Assembly: GCA_027348305.1 (NCBI GenBank)
Contig: DAIEPS010000028.1
Coordinates: 1 to 12,543, forward strand
From: Anaerolineaceae bacterium
Lineage (GTDB): Bacteria > Chloroflexota > Anaerolineae > Anaerolineales > Anaerolineaceae
DNA: 12,543 nucleotides
Reading direction: 5' to 3'
In this document: positions 7,188-12,543 of the stretch, in pieces
How positions within the stretch are numbered: position 1 is the stretch's first letter
Layout: every line of letters begins with the position of its first letter
The notes under the pieces: generated by a model
What the model saw: the letters and a program-made list of their open reading frames with translations, nothing else
Told to the model about the DNA's origin: nothing
Database searches by the model: none
Program-made: the position numbers and the translations under genes

Positions 7188-8105
7188 TCAGCGGATGGAA
7201 TCCAATACAGCCACCAAATCGGCAGGTAAAGGCGCCTCAAATGTTCTGGGGGTCTTTTCTCCGGGCAAGGTGATCTTCAGCTTTGCCGCGTGCAAGAAAT
7301 GCCTATTCATCTCGATCGATGGATGACTGCGCCCATAGACGGTATCACCGGTGATCGGACATTTCAAGAAAGCCAGGTGCAGTCTGATCTGATGGGTTCG
7401 ACCGGTTTCAGGGTGGGCTTCAAGCAATGTGTGTTCCCTGAAAGACTCAAGGGTGCGGTATTCGGTTACAGATGCCCTTCCTTTCATTTCAGAGACCACT
7501 GCCATTTTCTTGCGGTGCGATGGATCACGTGCAATGGCAGCTTCAATCCGCCCGGTGGGTGTGGGTGGTTTGCCATCGACCAACGCGATGTAGATCTTTT
7601 CAACCTTGCGCGATTTGAATTGTTCCTGCAGCCAGCGATGTGCCGTGTCGTTCTTGGCAATGACGATCAACCCTGAGGTGTCCTTATCCAGGCGGTGAAC
7701 AACACCCGGACGCAGCTCTCCGCCTATCCCCTGCAGGTCGGTAAATCGGGCCAAAGCGGCGTGAACCAGCGTGCCTGTGTCATGACCGGCTGCGGGATGA
7801 ACCACCATGCCGGCCGGCTTGTTGATGACGGCCAGGTCACTGTTTTCAAAGATCACATCCAGGTCGATTTTTTCGGGAATTAATTCGCTGCTGCTGGTCT
7901 CAGGTAACAGGATCTCAACAACATTTCCCTTTTCAACGATAAACCCGGTCTTGGTAATGGTCTGTTGATCGACCATTACCGCGGATCCTTTGATCAAGGC
8001 TTGCAGCCGTGAACGGGAATAATCTGGCAGCTTGAGCGCCAGAAATTTATCCAGCCTGTCATTTTGCTCATCAAAGACTTTAAATACCAATCGATTAGAA
8101 CTCAA
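7188..8105 (-). CDS. rluD: RluA/RluD-family 23S rRNA pseudouridine synthase
   Basis: A 305-residue RNA-modifying enzyme that isomerises uridine to pseudouridine, most likely in 23S rRNA. An N-terminal S4 RNA-binding domain spans about 15-75 (DRLDKFLALKLPDYSRSRLQ region). The catalytic RluA-type domain follows: NKPAGMVVHP at 95-104, HRLDKDTSG at 137-145 with catalytic D140, and GRTHQIRLH at 235-243. Domain order and length match RluD, although the exact target uridines cannot be told from sequence. The start is TTG at 8105, whose TTGA overlaps the lspA TGA stop by 4 bp, typical of translational coupling. lspA followed by an rluD-type gene is a very common bacterial gene pair and supports both calls. 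Confidence 0.93.
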   Translation of the reverse strand: MSSNRLVFKVFDEQNDRLDKFLALKLPDYSRSRLQALIKGSAVMVDQQTITKTGFIVEKGNVVEILLPETSSSELIPEKIDLDVIFENSDLAVINKPAGMVVHPAAGHDTGTLVHAALARFTDLQGIGGELRPGVVHRLDKDTSGLIVIAKNDTAHRWLQEQFKSRKVEKIYIALVDGKPPTPTGRIEAAIARDPSHRKKMAVVSEMKGRASVTEYRTLESFREHTLLEAHPETGRTHQIRLHLAFLKCPITGDTVYGRSHPSIEMNRHFLHAAKLKITLPGEKTPRTFEAPLPADLVAVLDSIR

Positions 8106-8635
8106 TGCTCGCTTCCAGTTTCGTTTGCAGGGTCCTGTTGTTTGAGTTCAGCCATTTTTTTCTTTTCTTTACGATCCTGCCACCAGACAGCGATCAACAA
8201 GATAATGACACCCACCGTGATGGATGAATCCGCCACGTTGAATATTGCAAAATTACCCACAGATATAAAATCCGTGACGCGGCCAAAGAAGATCCGGTCG
8301 ATCAGGTTGCCCACGGCTCCCGCCAGTTGCAGCGAGAGTGCAAAACGGATGACTTTTTCGTCTTCAGGGATGTGCGGATAATAGTAAATGATCACCCCAG
8401 ACACGATCACTGCCAGTGCCATGAAAACCGGGTTGGCATCTTTGAACATGCCAAATGCAGCCCCGGTATTGTGAATGTAAAGCAAGCGAACGTAAGGCAT
8501 CATCCAATCCCAGGGTGCCCAGGTTTCGCCGTAAACCATGTATTTTCGGATAAAGAATTTGGTGAGCTGATCAATGACCACGATCAATGTTGCGATCAAT
8601 AATAACCAGCGAATGGACTTTAAAAATTTCTTCAA
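8102..8635 (-). CDS. lspA: Lipoprotein signal peptidase (signal peptidase II)
   Basis: An integral membrane aspartyl protease that removes the signal peptide from diacylated prolipoproteins. From the chosen start it is 177 residues. It has four hydrophobic segments (about 8-24, 68-86, 97-113 and 131-152), the conserved NTGAAF (56-61), GNLIDR (109-114), and the two catalytic aspartates D122 in GRVTDFI and D136 in FNVADSS. A highly charged tail of about 25 residues follows TM4. The reading frame is open back to an ATG at 8707, but that adds 24 non-conserved residues without a ribosome-binding site. TTG at 8635 is preceded by GGAGG with a 5-nt spacer and sits right before the first membrane helix. 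Between this start and the DsrE-like gene, about 167 bp hold no clear promoter or terminator. Confidence 0.92.
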   Translation of the reverse strand: MKKFLKSIRWLLLIATLIVVIDQLTKFFIRKYMVYGETWAPWDWMMPYVRLLYIHNTGAAFGMFKDANPVFMALAVIVSGVIIYYYPHIPEDEKVIRFALSLQLAGAVGNLIDRIFFGRVTDFISVGNFAIFNVADSSITVGVIILLIAVWWQDRKEKKKMAELKQQDPANETGSEH

Positions 8636-8640
8636 AAGAA

Positions 8641-8645
8641 CCTCC
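8641..8645 (-). promoter_or_regulatory. Ribosome-binding site deciding the lspA TTG start
   Basis: GGAGG on the minus strand is 5 nt upstream of TTG 8635. This strong site argues that lspA begins at a non-ATG codon and that the upstream ATG at 8707 is not the start. Confidence 0.65.
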
Positions 8646-8802
8646 AACCAGGGATAAGACCCGAACTTATGAGTAATGTGCTTTGCTGCGGCCTTTCCCA
8701 AGATCATTCACAACCATGTTATGAATCAACAGAGGCTTCGCAAATTACAACCATTGAATTTTACCTTATTTTTCAATCCCCCCTGTTTCAAGACGGCATC
8801 TA

Positions 8803-9159
8803 CTAAAACGTGATGACTTTTTCCGCTTCCACCGTCCAATTGCAAAGTTGACTCATGGTGCTGATCTCGACGCCTTCGATCAACGGAATATCCCTGATCC
8901 CCCTAGCATCTGAACAAGACCCGCAGGCTTTCACGCTGGCGCCTTTGCTGATGACAGCTTTCACCATCCGTTCAATATTGTAGTAGCCTTGCGGCGTATT
9001 TTGATTGGGGAGTGCGCAGGTCACCGCATCTGCCATTAAAAAGATATTGATCTGGACGTTTTCTGCGTGTTCTTTTTGCAGCGCCATGGCCATACGAAAA
9101 GCGTTATAAGCTTTCTCCGTCCCATAAGGTGCATCATTGATAATGAATAGTATTTTCAT
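8803..9159 (-). CDS. DsrE/DsrF-like family protein
   Basis: A 118-residue small cytosolic protein of the DsrE/TusD-like alpha/beta fold, whose members handle or relay sulfur through a cysteine. It starts with the strand MKILFIINDAPYGTEKAYNAFR, where the loop after strand one and the following helix are typical. Other strands are INIFLMADAV (37-46), ASVKACGSC and VEISTMSQL. It has four cysteines, C48, C79, C82 and C106; C79-x-x-C82 in ACGSCSDARG sits at the end of the third strand, where the family's active cysteine is expected. The start is well set by AGAGGAG about 6 nt before ATG 9159, and two tandem TAG stops end it. It follows the ileS terminator and seems separately transcribed; TATA-like -10 candidates lie at 9185-9202 without good -35 partners. 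Substrate and partners are unknown. Confidence 0.82.
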   Translation of the reverse strand: MKILFIINDAPYGTEKAYNAFRMAMALQKEHAENVQINIFLMADAVTCALPNQNTPQGYYNIERMVKAVISKGASVKACGSCSDARGIRDIPLIEGVEISTMSQLCNWTVEAEKVITF

Positions 9160-9237
9160 AGCATTCTCCTCTAATTAATGGTGATGTATAAACAGGGTTA
9201 TACTCCAAGAATAGTTTTGTGGAATAATCTACTCATG

Positions 9238-9262
9238 AAAAGAGGCTCCTCACGGAGCCTCT
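9238..9262 (-). terminator. Rho-independent terminator of ileS
   Basis: On the minus strand, a perfect 9-bp stem AGAGGCTCC / GGAGCCTCT with a 4-nt GTGA loop begins 5 nt after the ileS stop and runs into a short T run (TTT beyond the stem). It separates ileS from the DsrE-like gene. The T tract is short, but the stem is strong. Confidence 0.85.
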
Positions 9263-9267
9263 CATGT

Positions 9268-12200
9268 TTATGCTTTCTTCAAACCGATGGAAACTTTTTC
9301 ACCATCAAACTCATCTTCAAAAAGCGCTGCACCAGATGGGGCTGCACCGACATTCATCTCAACGGTCAGCGTCTCAGTCTGGATGTAATCTGCGAAGGCC
9401 TTGACAGCGCCGGCCAGACCGGGGGTGGCGTTGTAATACAACACTATGCGGTCCGCGATTTCAAGATCGGCGGTCTTGCGCAGGTCTTGCACGCGGCGTA
9501 CGAACTCGCGCGCCAATCCCTCTTGCACCAGTTCAGGGGTCAGATCGGTCACCAAAGCCGCCAGGTAGGCACCTTCAGAACTGACTGCATAGCCTTCACG
9601 AGCCTGGATGCGCACTTCCACCTCTTCGGGCAGCAGTTGCAATTCTTCGCCATTCACCGTCACCGCGATGGATTCTCCTGCGAGCAGTTTTTGGGCGTAT
9701 TTCTCAGGTTCCAAAGCCAACACAACCTTGCGAATATCCGGGTAGCGGTTCCCATATTTCTGACCCAACTGTTTGGCCTGCGGATTGAGTGAGTAGCTCA
9801 CCGCTTCAGAGGCAGAATTGAGAGAACGCACCGTCTTGACATTCAACTCGTCTTCCAAAAGGTCGGCGTATTCCAGCAAAACGGAAGCTTCTTCACGTGT
9901 ACTGACTGCAAAAGCGGCTTCTGAAAGGGGTTGCCTGACCTTGCGGTTGGCCTTGTTGCGGGCGGCGTGCCCAAGTGAGGTCAGACGCATCACCAGGTTC
10001 ATATCCCGGTTCAGTTTCTCATTGATCCTGGCAGGATCATATTCAGGCCAGGGCATCAGGTGTACAGAATCAGGCAGGCCTTCTTCGACGGAACCCACCA
10101 GGTTCAAGAAAAGCTCATCCGCGATAAAGGGCATGGTGGGAGCCAGTAGTTTACCCACGGTCACCAGTGCTTCATATAATGTCGCGTAAGCAGCCTGTTT
10201 ATCTGTGTCAGAACCGCTCTTCCAGAAGCGCCGGCGTGACCGCCTCAGGTACCAGTTGGAAAGCTGGTCAACAAACTGCTCGATCGGACGGGTCGCACCG
10301 ATCACATCATAAGTTTCAAGCGCCTGGGTGACATCTTTCACCAACGTATGCAGGGATGAAAGCAGCCATTGATCAAGCAGACTGTATTCGATCTTTGCGT
10401 TCTTGTCGGGTTTCCATCCGTCAAGGTTGGCGTAGGTCACAAAGAAGGAGTAAGTATTCCACAGTGTGAGTGTGAAGTTACGCAGCACCTCGCCCACCAG
10501 GTCGCTGGAGAAACGTCTCTCCTGCCCCGGCGGACTTGCGGTGTAGAGATACCAGCGCATGGCGTCCGCCCCGTTCTTGTCGAGTACTTCCCACGGTGAA
10601 ACCACGTTACCGCGGGTCTTTGACATTTTTTGTCCCTGGCCATCCAGTATAAGCCCCAGGCAGATCACATTTTTATAAGAAGGTGAATCAAATAGCAGAG
10701 TGCTGATCGCATGCAGTGAATAGAACCAGCCCCTGGTTTGATCTACTGCCTCGCAGATATAGTCCGCGGGGAATTGTTCCTTGAATTTGTCGACATTCTC
10801 AAATGGATAATGCCACTGTGCATAAGGCATGGATCCGGAATCAAACCAGACATCGATCAACTCAGGCACACGGCGCATGCGTTTGCCACAGTCCGGGCAT
10901 TTGAGGGTGATCTCATCCACGTACGGACGGTGCAGGTCAGAATTCGTCAGGTCGCGCCCGGCTTTTTCTGACAGTTCCGCCACCGAACCGATGCAGGTTT
11001 GCGTATGGCACTCTTCACACTCCCAAACTGGAAGCGGCGTGCCCCAATAGCGTTCACGCCCAAGTGCCCAGTCGATGTTGTTCGCCAGCCAGTTGCCGAA
11101 GCGACCTTTTTTGATGTGCTCCGGATACCAGTTGATCTGGTCATTGATCTCAACCAACCGGTCTTTGAACTGGCTGGTGCGGATATACCAGGTAGGTCGC
11201 GCGTAGTACAACAACGGCGTACCGCAGCGCCAGCAGAAGGGATAAGTATGTGTGTAAAGCATCGTTTTGAAAAGCAAACCACGCTCTTCAAGCGCCCGGG
11301 AGATAAGCGGGTCGGCGTCTTTTACGAACAACCCAGCCCAGGGTTTTACTTCAGAGATGAAAGTGCCGTCCGGCGCCACCGTGCATAATATCGGAAGATC
11401 ATTCTCAAGCGAGACCTGCATGTCATCCTGACCAAAAGCAGGCGCGATGTGCACCAAACCGGAACCATCTTCGGTGGTCACAAAGTCACCCAGGATCACA
11501 TAGTGAGCCGGTTTGTCGGTTGGCAAAAAGGTAAACAGCGGACGATATTTCTTACCTTTAAGTTGTTTGCCTTTGAAACGGTCAACAATCGTGACCTCTT
11601 CTCCACCAAACACTTTTTCCACCAGGGCTTCAGCCAGGATCAGGCGTTCCATGCTCCCCTCATGGTCACGCTCGATCGTCACATAATCCACATTCTCACC
11701 GGCAGCTACGGCCACGTTTGCAGGCAGCGTCCAGGGGGTGGTCGTCCAAACCAGGAGCGATGTGTAAGGTTCATCCACCAGCGGCATGCGCACGAAGAGT
11801 GAAGGCTCGCTTACCTCACGATACCCTTGTGCCACTTCATGGTCAGAGAGCGGCGTTCCGCAGCGCGGACAGTAAGGCACAACTTTGTAACCTTGATAGA
11901 GCAGATCACGATCCCAGAAATTCTTTAGAATCGACCAGATCGATTCAATGTATTCATTCTTGTAGGTGATATAGGCGGTATCGAGGTCCACCCAGTATCC
12001 GATGCGGTCGGTCAGTTTTTCCCAATCTTTGATGTAGGTAAAAGCAGACTCGCGGCAAAGTTCGTTGAATTTGCCGATGCCGAATTCTTCAATATCGCGT
12101 TTGTTTTTAAAACCCAATTTCTTTTCCACTTCAATCTCAACAGGCAGGCCGTGTGTATCCCAGCCACCCCGGCGGGAGACATGGTAGCCCTGCATGGTCT

Positions 12201-12414
12201 TGTAGCGTGGAAAAATATCCTTGAAGGCGCGGGCCAACACGTGATGAACACCCGGTTTGCCGTTGGCAGTCGGGGGCCCTTCGTAAAATACATACTCGCG
12301 TCCACCTTTGCGCAGGTTCATGCTTTGGTGAAAGACATCATGTTTTTTCCAGTGTTGTAGTACTTTACTTTCCATCTGGATCACATCCAGCTTTGGTGAA
12401 ACCGGTTTAAACAT
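9268..12414 (-). CDS. ileS: Isoleucyl-tRNA synthetase, type 2, with swapped HIGH motif
   Basis: A class I synthetase that activates isoleucine with ATP and charges tRNA-Ile; 1048 residues from the chosen start. The catalytic Rossmann fold opens with FYEGPPTANGKPGVHH (43-58), where the normal H-x-G-H signature is replaced by G55-V56-H57-H58. The second signature is KMSKT at 596-600. The inserted CP1 editing domain carries TTTPWTLPAN (224-233) and the HIAPAFGQDD segment (322-331). Cysteine pairs at 182/185, 394/397, 466/469 and 506/509 suggest zinc sites. The C-terminal third is the anticodon-binding helical domain plus a long tail, matching the eukaryote-like type-2 class rather than the E. 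coli type. The frame extends to 12447, but those 11 residues would be read from the T-box terminator; ATG 12414 has GGAGG 4 nt upstream. Confidence 0.97.
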   Translation of the reverse strand: MFKPVSPKLDVIQMESKVLQHWKKHDVFHQSMNLRKGGREYVFYEGPPTANGKPGVHHVLARAFKDIFPRYKTMQGYHVSRRGGWDTHGLPVEIEVEKKLGFKNKRDIEEFGIGKFNELCRESAFTYIKDWEKLTDRIGYWVDLDTAYITYKNEYIESIWSILKNFWDRDLLYQGYKVVPYCPRCGTPLSDHEVAQGYREVSEPSLFVRMPLVDEPYTSLLVWTTTPWTLPANVAVAAGENVDYVTIERDHEGSMERLILAEALVEKVFGGEEVTIVDRFKGKQLKGKKYRPLFTFLPTDKPAHYVILGDFVTTEDGSGLVHIAPAFGQDDMQVSLENDLPILCTVAPDGTFISEVKPWAGLFVKDADPLISRALEERGLLFKTMLYTHTYPFCWRCGTPLLYYARPTWYIRTSQFKDRLVEINDQINWYPEHIKKGRFGNWLANNIDWALGRERYWGTPLPVWECEECHTQTCIGSVAELSEKAGRDLTNSDLHRPYVDEITLKCPDCGKRMRRVPELIDVWFDSGSMPYAQWHYPFENVDKFKEQFPADYICEAVDQTRGWFYSLHAISTLLFDSPSYKNVICLGLILDGQGQKMSKTRGNVVSPWEVLDKNGADAMRWYLYTASPPGQERRFSSDLVGEVLRNFTLTLWNTYSFFVTYANLDGWKPDKNAKIEYSLLDQWLLSSLHTLVKDVTQALETYDVIGATRPIEQFVDQLSNWYLRRSRRRFWKSGSDTDKQAAYATLYEALVTVGKLLAPTMPFIADELFLNLVGSVEEGLPDSVHLMPWPEYDPARINEKLNRDMNLVMRLTSLGHAARNKANRKVRQPLSEAAFAVSTREEASVLLEYADLLEDELNVKTVRSLNSASEAVSYSLNPQAKQLGQKYGNRYPDIRKVVLALEPEKYAQKLLAGESIAVTVNGEELQLLPEEVEVRIQAREGYAVSSEGAYLAALVTDLTPELVQEGLAREFVRRVQDLRKTADLEIADRIVLYYNATPGLAGAVKAFADYIQTETLTVEMNVGAAPSGAALFEDEFDGEKVSIGLKKA

Positions 12415-12418
12415 ACAG

Positions 12419-12423
12419 CCTCC
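12419..12423 (-). promoter_or_regulatory. Ribosome-binding site of ileS
   Basis: GGAGG on the minus strand lies 4 nt before ATG 12414, just downstream of the leader terminator. It fixes the ileS start and rules out the in-frame ATG at 12447, which is inside the terminator stem. Confidence 0.75.
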
Positions 12424-12430
12424 AAGAATT

Positions 12431-12460
12431 AAAAAATCCCATCCCAAATCAGGGACGGGA
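12431..12460 (-). terminator. T-box leader regulatory terminator
   Basis: On the minus strand TCCCGTCCC (12460-12452), loop TGATTT, GGGATGGGA (12445-12437), then six T. The stem is 9 bp with one G-T wobble. CCCTG at its 5' side and loop can instead pair with CAGGG at the start of the T-box, giving the alternative antiterminator. It ends 16 nt before the ileS start codon. Confidence 0.9.
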
Positions 12461-12543
12461 AATATTCCGCGGTACCACCCTGCTTCTCACTAACGTGAGC
12501 GCTCGGTCAGGTGCGTCATAAGACAGACCTGCTTCAGCATAAC
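12431..12543 (-). ncRNA. T-box riboswitch leader of ileS (3' part; stem I beyond right edge)
   Basis: The minus strand at 12481-12467 reads AGGGTGGTACCGCGG, the near-invariant T-box sequence whose bulge pairs with the free CCA end of uncharged tRNA. It is followed by a terminator, and CAGGG/CCCTG pairing gives the competing antiterminator helix. Just upstream is a small hairpin CTCAC-GTTA-GTGAG, probably stem III, and a CAGGT...ACCTG pairing further 5'. When tRNA-Ile is uncharged the antiterminator forms and ileS is transcribed. The specifier loop (expected isoleucine codon) lies outside the window, so the amino acid is inferred from the gene. Confidence 0.93.

Noticed and set aside
8708..8802. 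Promoter or terminator between the DsrE-like gene and lspA
   Set aside because: TTGAAA, TTGATT, TAAAAT and TGTAAT elements exist, but no pair combines good boxes with a 16-18 nt spacing, and there is no stable hairpin followed by T residues.
9185..9225. Promoter for the DsrE-like gene
   Set aside because: TATAAC (9202-9197) and TATACA (9190-9185) are plausible -10 boxes, but the matching -35 positions are poor, so it is mentioned only in the gene entry.
9178..9792. Plus-strand 204-residue frame across the ileS 3' end
   Set aside because: It reads through the ileS terminator hairpin and the antisense of the conserved ileS C terminus, and has no family resemblance.
12415..12447. Eleven-residue N-terminal extension of ileS
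   Set aside because: The upstream ATG is within the T-box terminator stem and has no ribosome-binding site; the ATG at 12414 has GGAGG at the right place.

Overview
The window is one continuous stretch of bacterial core genome in which every gene I can support lies on the minus strand, so transcription runs from the right end to the left. Several features suggest a member of the Chloroflexota, most likely Anaerolineae: a T-box-controlled type-2 isoleucyl-tRNA synthetase, frequent TTG starts, and large multi-pass membrane proteins with threonine/proline-rich linkers. That placement is inferred from gene style, not from a marker or a search.

Layout in the direction of transcription: (1) 12543-9237: the 3' half of a T-box leader, then ileS, closed by a clear rho-independent terminator. 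(2) 9159-8803: a small DsrE/DsrF-like protein with its own strong ribosome-binding site. (3) 8635-6136: lspA, an RluD-type pseudouridine synthase gene and a threonine aldolase gene, tightly packed as an apparent operon. (4) 6098 to the left edge: a promoter with a perfect TATAAT box, then purine nucleoside phosphorylase, a membrane-anchored beta-domain protein, a GNAT acetyltransferase, a multi-pass membrane sensor ending in a helix-turn-helix, a three-repeat S1-domain protein, and the N-terminal third of an FtsK/SpoIIIE DNA translocase. Gaps in this last group are 40 bp, 1 bp, 11 bp and 33 bp, followed by a 20-bp overlap, which suggests one transcript.

The first kilobase looks gene-free if only closed reading frames are considered, but it is filled by ftsK reading off the left edge. 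Most genes are housekeeping: charging of tRNA-Ile, lipoprotein maturation, RNA modification, amino acid and purine metabolism, translation and chromosome segregation. The less ordinary items are the IleRS with a swapped HIGH signature (G-V-H-H, a form linked to mupirocin hyper-resistance), the kinase-less membrane sensor fused to a DNA-binding-like C terminus, and the membrane-anchored extracytoplasmic beta domain of unknown role. No mobile element, CRISPR array, tRNA or rRNA was seen. I found no convincing new defence or biosynthetic system; the sensor/HTH protein is the best candidate for undescribed biology.
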